Under the pieces are notes generated by a model. That model was not told the DNA's origin and searched no databases. It saw nothing but the letters and a program-made list of their open reading frames with translations. The translations under genes and the position numbers were made by a program. From Polyangia bacterium (GTDB lineage: Bacteria; Myxococcota_A; Polyangia; Polyangiales; Sandaracinaceae), in contig JAUHXR010000032.1 in assembly GCA_030426845.1 (NCBI GenBank), forward strand, positions 1 through 44,365: DNA of 44,365 nucleotides, in the 5' to 3' direction. This document shows, one piece after another, positions 22,789 through 30,040 of this stretch. Position 1 is the stretch's first letter, and each line of letters begins with the position of its first letter.

Positions 22789-23721
22789 ATGACCGCACCG
22801 ACCGACGGCGACGGACGGGGCCCGACGACGGGCCCGCACGAGCAGGGCTCGAACGACGAGCAGCCCCCCCACCCGCGAGGCTCGCTCGAGCACGGCCTGG
22901 TCGCGCAGTGGCGTACCCTGACGCGCGAGGCCCAGGCGTGGAGCCCCGGCGAGGAGCTCGACCCCGTCCTCGAGGCGCTCGCCCTCACCGTGGCGCTCGA
23001 GCTCACCGGGGGTCTGCACGACACCGCGGCGGGGGAGCGCGCCGCGCTGCGCAAGCTGGGCCAGCGCGCGCTGCTTCAGGTCGGCGGGCAGGACCTCGAC
23101 GAGGATGAGCTGGAGGCGCTGCGGATGTGCGCCGCCCTCGCGCGCGATGGTCTGCGCGCGCTGCGCGACGCCGCCGGCGAGGCCTCGACCGGGGGCCCCG
23201 CGACGATCAGCCACGCGGGAGCCGACGGCGCCGAAGGAGCGCCGGACACGCGCGTCGTGATCCCGCCGGCGGACTTGACGCGGCTGCTCCGCGGCGAGCT
23301 CGACGGCTTCGCCGCGGCCTCGCTCGCGATGAAGGTGCGGCGCTCCGCGGCCGCGCAGGCCGAGCTGAGCACCCTGCTGCGGCTCCACGCCGGCGAGCCG
23401 GCACGCACCCTCGCGCTCGCGGCGGCCAGCGCGGAGCCGGTGCTCGATCCGGCCCGCGGGCGGATGGTGGGCGTCCTGCCTGAGCTCGGGGCCGAGGCGG
23501 TCCTCTTCGAGGTCCCGGGAGAGCCGAGGCGCCTGGCGATCTACGCCGAGGATCCGGCGCCGCTCCGCCTCCTCGCGACCGAGCTGACCACCGAGGACGT
23601 CCGCGAGGGCTACTGGGTGGGTCGCCTGGCCGACGGGGCGCAGCGGGTCGAGGCCACCCTCGAGGTCGGCGAGCAGGCGGCGACGTGGACGCTGGACCTG
23701 GGGCCCCCCGCCTCGTCCTGA
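22789..23721 (+). CDS. Hypothetical protein, possible partner of the sigma-like factor (310 aa)
   Basis: ATG at 22789 behind GAGGGAG. The N-terminal 35 residues are Gly/Pro/Asp-rich and probably disordered. Residues 35-130 are helical (LEALALTVALELTGGLHD, then RAALRKLGQRALLQ). Residues 160-205 (VVIPPADLTRLLRGELDGFAAASLAMKVRRSAAAQAEL) resemble the helical sigma-binding segment found in some anti-sigma proteins, which begin with a similar D-L-x2-L-x2-G-E-L-x8-V pattern. The C-terminus (about 220-310) is beta-rich. There is no membrane helix and no zinc motif. The anti-sigma idea rests on gene order and this loose pattern; no family is certain. Confidence 0.75.
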   Translation: MTAPTDGDGRGPTTGPHEQGSNDEQPPHPRGSLEHGLVAQWRTLTREAQAWSPGEELDPVLEALALTVALELTGGLHDTAAGERAALRKLGQRALLQVGGQDLDEDELEALRMCAALARDGLRALRDAAGEASTGGPATISHAGADGAEGAPDTRVVIPPADLTRLLRGELDGFAAASLAMKVRRSAAAQAELSTLLRLHAGEPARTLALAAASAEPVLDPARGRMVGVLPELGAEAVLFEVPGEPRRLAIYAEDPAPLRLLATELTTEDVREGYWVGRLADGAQRVEATLEVGEQAATWTLDLGPPASS

Positions 23722-23807
23722 GGCTCCGCGAGTCCGTGCGCGGGGCGGAACGCGCGCCGATCGTCTGCGCCGCGGATCGGCGCGCCCACGCGCCACTCTC
23801 CCGACCT

Positions 23808-23822
23808 CGAGAACGGTTCTCG
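23808..23822. promoter_or_regulatory. Fur-type operator upstream of fur
   Basis: CGAGAAC-G-GTTCTCG is a perfect 7-1-7 palindrome. The same GAGAA-N3-TTCTC core occurs between tonB and chaN at 43807-43819. A TGCTAT hexamer at 23838-23843 could be the -10, so binding would block the promoter. Autoregulation by Fur is inferred. Confidence 0.6.
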
Positions 23823-23925
23823 AACCACGCTCGGTCATGCTATGGCGTTGTTTCGAGGGGATGTGGGGGCGCTGGGTTTCCCGGAGCCCCGGCCGACCGC
23901 GCTGCGGCGGGCCACCTCACGACCG

Positions 23926-24345
23926 ATGGGTATGCCGGACCGACTCGAAAAGCTCTGCGCCGACAAGGGCCTCCGCATGACGGAGCAGCGGCGGACTATC
24001 GCGCGGGTGCTGTCGGAGTCCGACGATCACCCGGACGTCGAGACGGTCTACCAGCGCGCCTCCGAGGTCGACCCGAAGATCGGCCTCGCCACGGTGTACC
24101 GGACCCTCCGGCTCTTCGAGGAGGCGAACATCCTCGAGCGGCACGACTTCGGCGACGGTCGAGCGCGCTACGAGGAGGTCCCCGAGGAGCACCACGACCA
24201 CCTCATCGACGTGAAGTCGGGGGCGGTCATCGAGTTCCGCAACGAGGCGATCGAGAAGCTGCAGCACGAGGTCGCGCGCAAGCTCGGCTACCGGCTCGTC
24301 GATCACCGCCTCGAGCTGTACGGCGTCCCCCTCGAAGAGGACTGA
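23926..24345 (+). CDS. fur: Fur family ferric uptake regulator
   Basis: A 139-aa protein if started at the ATG at 23926 (MGMPDRLEKLC); an ATG at 23932 is equally possible and an upstream ATG at 23842 would overlap the predicted promoter. The winged helix (MTEQRRTIARVL ... DVETVYQRASEVDPKIGLATVYRTLRLF) is typical, as is the metal-site HHDHLIDVKSGAVIEF. The CxxC zinc motif found in E. coli Fur is absent (DVKS replaces CLDC), as in the alphaproteobacterial Fur/Mur type. It represses iron-uptake genes in the presence of Fe(II). Its gene has an upstream palindrome shared with tonB/chaN. The stop lies in a hairpin with the rsgA stop. Confidence 0.92.
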   Translation: MGMPDRLEKLCADKGLRMTEQRRTIARVLSESDDHPDVETVYQRASEVDPKIGLATVYRTLRLFEEANILERHDFGDGRARYEEVPEEHHDHLIDVKSGAVIEFRNEAIEKLQHEVARKLGYRLVDHRLELYGVPLEED

Positions 24346-24358
24346 GCGCGAGCGCTCA
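24343..24358. terminator. 16-bp palindrome holding both stop codons of fur and rsgA
   Basis: TGAGCGC-GA-GCGCTCA is a perfect 7-2-7 inverted repeat. Its left end is the TGA of fur, its right end the TCA (stop of rsgA on the minus strand). The hairpin could end transcripts from both sides; there is no T run. Confidence 0.45.
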
Positions 24359-25270
24359 GCGCTCCTCGCCGCGGCGGATGCGCAGGTACGAGTCGTACCG
24401 CGCCTCGCTGATCTCCCCCGCCTCGACCGCCGCGCGGATCGCGCAGCCGGGCTCGGCGTCGTGGGCGCAGTCCGCGAACCGGCACGCGCCGAGGTGCGGG
24501 CGCATCTCGGGGAAGCATTCGGCGAGCGAGCCCTCGGGCAGCTCGAACGAGGCGAGCTCACGGATCCCCGGGGTGTCGGCCACCCAGCCGCCCACCGACA
24601 GCGGGTGCAGCTCGGCGACCCGGGTCGTGTGGCGGCCCTTGTGGAGGGTCCCGCTGATCTCGCGCACCGCCGCCTCGAGGCCCGGCTCCACCGCGTTGAG
24701 GAGGCTGCTCTTGCCGACCCCCGACGGGCCGACCACCGAGGAGAGCGCGCCCGCCATCCGCGCGCGGAGGGCGTCCACCCCGACCGGCGTGAGCGCGTCG
24801 GTGTAGTGCACCGGGTAGCCGAGCGCGGCGTAGGGCGCGAACGCCGCCTCGGCCTCGTCGCGGCTGACCTGGTCGACCTTGTTGGCCACGATCTCTACCG
24901 GGATGCGGTCGAGCTCGGCGAGCACGAGGAACCGGTCGAGGAGCCGCGGGTTCATGGGCGGCGAGCCGCAGGCGAAGACCACGAAGAGCACGTCCAGGTT
25001 CGCCACCAGGACGTCCTCCTTGTAGCGCCCGCGCGAGCCCGGCTGGCGGCGCGCGAAGCGGTTGGTGCGCTCCTCGACCTCCTCGAGGATCCCCTCGCCC
25101 GGCTCCTCCTCGAGCCGCGTGAGGCGCACGCGGTCGCCGATCACCGCGAGGTCGGTCACCGCCCGTCGGCCGCGCTTGAGCCGGCCGCGCATGCGGCAGT
25201 GCACCACCCCGTGGTCCGTCTGGACCCAGTACTGCCCGCTCTGCGACCGGAGGATGAGCCCGCGCTCCAC
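24356..25270 (-). CDS. rsgA: Ribosome small subunit-dependent GTPase RsgA
   Basis: A 304-aa protein from the GTG at 25270. An OB-fold N-terminus (about 1-75) is followed by a circularly permuted GTPase: ANKVDQV (G4) precedes GPSGVGKSS (G1, about 181-189), then T-rich switch residues KGRHTTR and ADTPGIREL (G3). The C-terminus has the zinc-knuckle C-x5-C-x7-C pattern (CRFADCAHDAEPGC). RsgA helps late 30S ribosome maturation. The order G4-G1-G3 and the zinc site fix the family. It converges with fur; no Shine-Dalgarno is obvious. Length is usual for the family. Confidence 0.95.
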   Translation of the reverse strand: MERGLILRSQSGQYWVQTDHGVVHCRMRGRLKRGRRAVTDLAVIGDRVRLTRLEEEPGEGILEEVEERTNRFARRQPGSRGRYKEDVLVANLDVLFVVFACGSPPMNPRLLDRFLVLAELDRIPVEIVANKVDQVSRDEAEAAFAPYAALGYPVHYTDALTPVGVDALRARMAGALSSVVGPSGVGKSSLLNAVEPGLEAAVREISGTLHKGRHTTRVAELHPLSVGGWVADTPGIRELASFELPEGSLAECFPEMRPHLGACRFADCAHDAEPGCAIRAAVEAGEISEARYDSYLRIRRGEER

Positions 25271-25369
25271 GGGCGATGCGTGTCACGCCGGAGGCCGCCG
25301 CGCACGCGGCCTCGCCTCCGCCTCCAGCGCGGCCCGGAACGAGATCGGCTACCCTGAGGCGACTCACCC

Positions 25370-25774
25370 ATGGTCCCCGACTACTCCTTCTTCGCGCTCC
25401 TGTTCGTCCTGGCCCAGGCCCTCGCGCCCGGCGCGACCCAGGAGCTCACCTGGGTCAACGGCGCGCACCCCGACGAGCTCATCACCTGGACCCGCGAGGG
25501 CGACGGCTGGACCCTCAAGGTGAACGACCACACGCTCGGCGCGCACCGCCGCCAGGGCGACGAGGTCACGTTCCTCCTCGAGGGCGCGGAGGCGCCGGAG
25601 CGCTACCGGATCGACGCGCTGATGGCGCCGTTCCAGCCGAGCGATCGGACGGTGAGCCTGCGCGGCCGCTTCGCGCCCACGGTGCTCTCTCTCGACCGAG
25701 CCGGGCGCGCGGCACGCCTGCGCGATCCGGACGGTCGGGTCCTCGGCGTCCCGCTGACCCTGCGCTCGCGCTGA
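25370..25774 (+). CDS. Secreted small hypothetical protein (134 aa)
   Basis: The ATG at 25370 opens a signal-like segment (MVPDYSFFALLFVLAQALAPGA). The rest is beta-rich (LTWVNGAHPDELITW, VTFLLEGAEAPERYRID, RTVSLRGRFAPTVLSL) and may be a single small beta barrel or sandwich. There is no Shine-Dalgarno; TACCCT (25350-25355) lies 14 nt upstream. The promoter region overlaps the 5' end of the divergent rsgA. No family recognised. Confidence 0.7.
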   Translation: MVPDYSFFALLFVLAQALAPGATQELTWVNGAHPDELITWTREGDGWTLKVNDHTLGAHRRQGDEVTFLLEGAEAPERYRIDALMAPFQPSDRTVSLRGRFAPTVLSLDRAGRAARLRDPDGRVLGVPLTLRSR

Positions 25775-25810
25775 GTCGCGCGGGCGCGCGCGGCGAGGCA
25801 GCCCGAGCGC

Positions 25811-26377
25811 TCAGAAGACCACGGGCATCGGGGCGTTCGAGCGGAACACGGGCGCGCTCGGCGAGTCGGCCCAGCGGCCCTCCTCGACCGGCTCCGCCGC
25901 GGGCTCGAGCTCCACCCGGACGGCCACCCGGGTCGGCTTGTCGTCGAAGACCGAGACCTCGGGGACCTCGGGCGCGCCGAAGAGCTCCTCGTCGGTGACC
26001 GCGTCTCCGAGCGTGTCGGCGTCCGCGTCGGCCAGCTTGTTGAGGTCGTCCTGGGCGATCCCCATCGCCACCAGCCACGCCCAGCCGCTCACGAGCGAGA
26101 GCGCAGCGACGACCGCCACGACGCCGGATCGATCGGAGTGCTCGTGGCCGAGGGCGCGCATCTCCTCGTGCACGATGCGCGCGTTGCGGTAGCCGGCCCA
26201 GATGCCCCAGATGCCGAAGGTCGCGATCGCGAGGAGCACGTCCACGCCGGGCCTCAGCTCGTCTCGACCGGTCTCCTCGCGGAGCTCGTCGGTCGTCTTG
26301 TACAGCCAGTAGTAGGCGTAGACGCCGAAGGTCAGCAGAGAAAGGGCCACGACGGCGAGGGGGTTGCGCTTGGTCAC
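25811..26377 (-). CDS. DUF4234-type membrane protein
   Basis: A 188-aa protein from the GTG at 26377. The start NPLAVVALSLLTFGVYAYYWLYKTTDELREETG is the hallmark of DUF4234: hydrophobic helix, aromatic patch, then a charged amphipathic helix. Further helices are at about 45-62 and 88-108. The last 70 residues are acidic and Pro/Val-rich (LFGAPEVPEVSVFDD), probably cytoplasmic and disordered, and not part of the usual domain. Function of the family is unknown. A GGAGG lies 11 nt upstream of the start. Confidence 0.8.
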   Translation of the reverse strand: MTKRNPLAVVALSLLTFGVYAYYWLYKTTDELREETGRDELRPGVDVLLAIATFGIWGIWAGYRNARIVHEEMRALGHEHSDRSGVVAVVAALSLVSGWAWLVAMGIAQDDLNKLADADADTLGDAVTDEELFGAPEVPEVSVFDDKPTRVAVRVELEPAAEPVEEGRWADSPSAPVFRSNAPMPVVF

Positions 26378-26404
26378 TCGACGATGCCTCCAGACCCTTC
26401 TACG

Positions 26405-26432
26405 GGGCCTCCCGGGAGCCTATTTCAGGCCC
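26405..26432 (-). terminator. Hairpin after the PLP enzyme gene
   Basis: GGGCCT (26405-26410) pairs with AGGCCC (26427-26432) and encloses CTCCCGGGAG. It begins directly after the stop codon of the PLP gene on the minus strand. No T run; possible terminator. Confidence 0.35.
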
Positions 26433-27629
26433 TCACAGAAAACAGCGCCCCTGCCCGCGATAGGTTGGCTCCACCGCCACCGCCTCGCCACCCGAGACGA
26501 GCAGGTAGGCGTCGAAGCGCTCGGCCAGCTCGCCCGCCTTGGCGTGACGGAAGATCACCGGAGCGCCGATCGCGGGGCGCTCCCCCCGGACTCGCAGCGG
26601 GGTCTGCACCTCGCCGGCCCCCTCGGCCGACACGTACGCGAGGCCCTCGGGGAGGTGGGGCAGCGGGAGCCGGTCCCAGCCGGGCTCGCCGCTCGCGACG
26701 TAGCCCCCGCCGAGGCAGGTCACCACGCCCTCGGTGGGCCAGCGGCACACCTCGAGGGCGAAGAACGCGGCCGGCTCGAGCGCGCTGCGGCGGTAGTAGT
26801 CGAAGAGGTGCGGGCACAGGAAGCCGGAGCCCGCGGTGACCTCGGTGACCCAGGGCTCGGTCACGGTGGAGGCGAGGCTCCCGGTGCCGCCGCCGTTGAC
26901 CAGCGCCAGCTCGACCCCGGCCTCCTCGAGGGCCGCGACGGCGCGCCGGCGACGCTCGGCGATCTGCGGGATCGACAGCCGCTTGATCGCGCGCCGCGCC
27001 GGGTTCAGCGCGCGGCTGAACGGCGTCTCGTCGGGCAGGCCCGCGACCTGGGCCTCGTAGCCCATCAGGCCCACGACGCGGACGCCGTCGAGCCCCTGCG
27101 CCCGCCGCGCCAGCTCCCCGACCTGCGCGGGCTCCCGCAGCGGGCTCCGCAGCACGCCGAGGTGCAGCCCGCCCGGCGGGCGGTAGGCCATGTCGAGCTC
27201 GAGCAGCACCTCGAGGGTCACCCCGGCCGCGCGGCCCGCGTCCGCGTACGCCGCGAGGTGAGCCGGGTCGTCCGCCATCAGCCGGATGGTCGCGCCCCGA
27301 GCGACCGCCTGCGCGACCGCCTCGAGCCCGGCGCGGTCGACGCTCGGGTAGGCGACGAGCAGATCGTCGAAGCCCTCGCCGAGGAGGAACGCCGCCTCCG
27401 CGGGGGTGAAGCACATCAGCCCACGGAACGCGTCGGTGTGCGCGAGCAGCCGCCGCAGGAGCCCCACGTGCCGCACCGACTTGGACGCGACGCGCAGGGT
27501 CTTGCCCGAGCCCGCGAGCGTGGACGCGAGCCGCGCCGCGTTGCGCGCCATCGCGTCGAGGTCGACGACCGCGCAAGGGAGCGCGCGCCCCTCGAGGATC
27601 CGGCGGAAGTCCCGGTAGCCCAGCCCCAT
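26433..27629 (-). CDS. PLP enzyme, amino acid deaminase/aldolase (alanine-racemase N-terminal fold)
   Basis: A 398-aa protein from the ATG at 27629. The start LPCAVVDLDAMARNAARLAS and RVASKSVRHVGLLRRLL matches the fold-III PLP enzymes, with Lys50 (ASKS) the likely PLP lysine. Further family landmarks are GLMCFTPAEAAFLL, ELDMAYRPPGG, VNGGGTGS and CLGGGYVASG. Members act as D-threonine aldolase or D-amino-acid deaminase; substrate specificity cannot be read here. TACCCT is 8 nt upstream of the ATG and there is no Shine-Dalgarno. An in-frame upstream start would add a Pro/Arg-rich leader not expected for the family. Confidence 0.87.
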   Translation of the reverse strand: MGLGYRDFRRILEGRALPCAVVDLDAMARNAARLASTLAGSGKTLRVASKSVRHVGLLRRLLAHTDAFRGLMCFTPAEAAFLLGEGFDDLLVAYPSVDRAGLEAVAQAVARGATIRLMADDPAHLAAYADAGRAAGVTLEVLLELDMAYRPPGGLHLGVLRSPLREPAQVGELARRAQGLDGVRVVGLMGYEAQVAGLPDETPFSRALNPARRAIKRLSIPQIAERRRRAVAALEEAGVELALVNGGGTGSLASTVTEPWVTEVTAGSGFLCPHLFDYYRRSALEPAAFFALEVCRWPTEGVVTCLGGGYVASGEPGWDRLPLPHLPEGLAYVSAEGAGEVQTPLRVRGERPAIGAPVIFRHAKAGELAERFDAYLLVSGGEAVAVEPTYRGQGRCFL

Positions 27630-27637
27630 CGCCCGCG

Positions 27638-27643
27638 AGGGTA
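27638..27643 (-). promoter_or_regulatory. -10 element (TACCCT) of the PLP gene
   Basis: On the minus strand TACCCT is 8 nt from the ATG at 27629, predicting a leaderless or near-leaderless transcript. Confidence 0.4.
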
Positions 27644-27670
27644 GCGGATCGGCGGCGCCGGGACGCGCGC

Positions 27671-27709
27671 GTGGGCGCGGTTCCACGCCGACGTGGGCGT
27701 GCTCCCACG
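27671..27709. repeat. Two tandem dyads 22 bp apart upstream of pbpC
   Basis: GTGGGCGCGGTTCCACG (27671-27687) and GTGGGCGTGCTCCCACG (27693-27709) are direct repeats, each with GTGG...CCAC dyad symmetry, spaced 22 bp (two helical turns). They lie in the 251-bp gap between the divergent PLP and pbpC genes and could be a paired operator. The rest of that gap has no other clear element beyond a TTGTAC hexamer near 27771. Confidence 0.5.
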
Positions 27710-27880
27710 GCCGTGTCCCCCTTGGTCGACGTGGGTCGACATGGACCGCGCGCAGCGATCGGCGCGGTTCTTGTACGGCGAGGGCCCGTGCTCGGCGAGG
27801 CGAAGGTGAGCCCGCCGCGCGCAGGGAGCGGTGCGCGCGGAGCCCGAGGGCGACGCCGGCGGGCGACCTGCGCGCGGTGG

Positions 27881-30040
27881 ATGAAGCGAGGCGTGTTGCG
27901 CGTCGCGGCCGCGATCGGCGTCGCGGTCGCCGCGTACCTCCTCGTGCCGCCCTACCCGCGCGCCGGGCTCGAGACGCGCTCTCTCGCGTCGACCCGCATC
28001 CTCGATCGCCACGGCGCGCTCCTCTACGAGCAGCGGGCGAGCGCGGGGGGCTACGGCCGCTGGGTCGAGCTCGACGCGATCGCCGAGCCGCTGGTGCTCG
28101 CGACGCTCTCGAGCGAGGACGCCGGCTTCTATCGTCACCCCGGCGTCGACCCCGGCGGGGTGGCTCGGGCGCTCTGGCTCAACGCGCGGGCCGGCCGGGT
28201 GGCCTACGGGGGGTCCACGATCACCCAGCAGCTCGCCGGCCTGCTCCAGCCGCGGCCGCGCGACCTGCGCGGCAAGCTCCTCGAGGCGATCGACGCGGTG
28301 CGGCTCGAGCGCGCTCTCGATAAGCAAGCGATCCTGACACACTACCTCAACCGCGCGTACTACGGGCGCCTCGCCTACGGCGCGGAGGCGGCGGCGCAGC
28401 GGTTCTTCGGCGTGCACGCCGACGCGCTTCGGCTCGATCAGGCGGCGCTGCTCGCCGCGCTCCCGCGCGCCCCGAGCGCCTACGACCCCGCCCGGCACCC
28501 CGAGGCGGCGCTCCGGCGCCGACGCCACATCCTCACCCACATGGCCGCCCGCGGCTGGATCTCCGAGGGCGACGCGGAGGCGGCCGCGGCCGCGCCGCTC
28601 GACCTGGTCGACGCGACCCAGACGCCGCACGCGCGCCACCTCCTCGACCACCTCCAGCTCACCGGGGCGATCGCGCCCGGCGCGCCGGAGGCCCGGACCG
28701 CCCTCGACCTCGGGCTCCAGCGCCGCCTCGAGGCCCGGCTGCGGATGCACCTCGAGGACGTGCAGGACCGCGGCGTGACCCAGGCCGGCGTCGTCGTGAT
28801 CGACAACCGCACGGCCGAGGTCCTCGCGATGGTCGGCTCGCGCCGCTACGGCGAGCGCGACGTGCAGGGCGCGGTCAACGCGACCACCGCCGCGCGGCAC
28901 CCCGGCAGCGCGCTGAAGCCCTTCGTCTACGCGCTCGCGCTGGAGCGGGGCGACGCGCCGTCGAGCCTCGTGCTGGACGCGCCCGCCGAGTGGCGCGACT
29001 ACCACCCGCGCGCGCTCGACCTCCGGCACCGCGGCCTCGTGACCTACCGGGACGCGCTCGGCGGATCGCTCAACGTGCCCGCGGTCCGGGTGGCGGAGCG
29101 GGTCGGGCTCGACGCGCTCGGCCGGCTGCTGCGCGACGCGGGGATGGACACCGTCGACGAGGACCCACGCCGGTACGGGCTGGCGCTCGCCCTCGGCGCC
29201 GCGCCGGTGCGCCTGATCGATCTCGCGGGCGCGTACTCCGCCCTCGCGCGCGGCGGCGTCTACCGGCGACCCGCGGTGCTCGCGGGCGAGGGCGGCGAGC
29301 CGCGGCGGATCCTCTCGGAGGCGACCGCGTACCAGCTCTCCGACATGCTCGCCGACGCCGGCGCGCGGCGGGCGGTGTTCGGGCCGGAGACGCCCCTCGA
29401 GCTGCCGTTCGCGGCCGCGGTCAAGACGGGCACCTCCCAGGCCTACTGCGACAACGTCGTCGTCGGGTACACACCCGAGGTCACGGTCGCGGTGTGGGTC
29501 GGCAACTTCGACGGGGAGCCCATGCGCGGCGTGCTGTCCATGGTCGGCGCGGCCCCGCTCTGGCGCGACGCGATGCTCGCCGCGATGGAGGGCCGGGCCC
29601 GGCGCGGCTTCGCGCGGCCCGCGTCGGTGGAGCGACGCCCGGTGTGCCCGGCGTCGGGCCAGCCCGTCGGGCCGAGCTGCCCGCACGCCCGGATGGAGGA
29701 GCTGCGAGCCGGCGTCGAGGCGACGTGCGATGTGCATGGGTCCGGCGCGGCGCCGGGCGGCGCGCGCGGACCGCGCATCCGGAGCCCGGCCGACGGCGCG
29801 ATCTTCGTGATCGACCCCGCGCTGCCGCGGAGGAGCCAGGCGATCCCGCTGCGCGCGGACCTGCCGGCGTCCGATCCACGGGCGCGGTGGGCGGTGGACG
29901 GGGTGCGCGTCGCGGAGACCGACGCGCGGGGGACCGCCTACTGGGCGCCGACCCCGGGGCGGCATCGAGTCGGGCTGAGCAGCGCGTCGGGCGAGGCGCA
30001 GATCGAGCTGACGGTGGAAGGGCCGGAGGAGGAACGATGA
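27881..30040 (+). CDS. pbpC: Penicillin-binding protein 1C (bifunctional peptidoglycan synthase)
   Basis: A 719-aa protein from the ATG at 27881. An N-terminal signal anchor (about 4-22) is followed by the glycosyltransferase family 51 domain: E79-D-A-G-F-Y-R-H and GGSTITQQLA. The transpeptidase domain has S343-A-L-K346, S396-L-N398 and K515-T-G517. The C-terminus (about 610-719) is the BiPBP_C domain (IRSPADGAIFVIDPALP). It polymerises and cross-links peptidoglycan in the periplasm. Its stop overlaps the ATG of the alpha-2-macroglobulin gene (ATGA), the usual arrangement of this pair. All catalytic motifs are intact. The upstream gap holds paired dyads. Confidence 0.95.
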   Translation: MKRGVLRVAAAIGVAVAAYLLVPPYPRAGLETRSLASTRILDRHGALLYEQRASAGGYGRWVELDAIAEPLVLATLSSEDAGFYRHPGVDPGGVARALWLNARAGRVAYGGSTITQQLAGLLQPRPRDLRGKLLEAIDAVRLERALDKQAILTHYLNRAYYGRLAYGAEAAAQRFFGVHADALRLDQAALLAALPRAPSAYDPARHPEAALRRRRHILTHMAARGWISEGDAEAAAAAPLDLVDATQTPHARHLLDHLQLTGAIAPGAPEARTALDLGLQRRLEARLRMHLEDVQDRGVTQAGVVVIDNRTAEVLAMVGSRRYGERDVQGAVNATTAARHPGSALKPFVYALALERGDAPSSLVLDAPAEWRDYHPRALDLRHRGLVTYRDALGGSLNVPAVRVAERVGLDALGRLLRDAGMDTVDEDPRRYGLALALGAAPVRLIDLAGAYSALARGGVYRRPAVLAGEGGEPRRILSEATAYQLSDMLADAGARRAVFGPETPLELPFAAAVKTGTSQAYCDNVVVGYTPEVTVAVWVGNFDGEPMRGVLSMVGAAPLWRDAMLAAMEGRARRGFARPASVERRPVCPASGQPVGPSCPHARMEELRAGVEATCDVHGSGAAPGGARGPRIRSPADGAIFVIDPALPRRSQAIPLRADLPASDPRARWAVDGVRVAETDARGTAYWAPTPGRHRVGLSSASGEAQIELTVEGPEEER

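Noticed and set aside
23842-23925. Fur start at the ATG at 23842
   Set aside because: It overlaps the predicted -10 and would add 28 residues absent from the family.
26433-27686. Longer start of the PLP enzyme with a Pro/Arg-rich leader
   Set aside because: The ATG at 27629 matches the family N-terminus and has a -10 just upstream.
27710-27880. A small gene before pbpC
   Set aside because: Short frames there lack a ribosome binding site and do not look like proteins.
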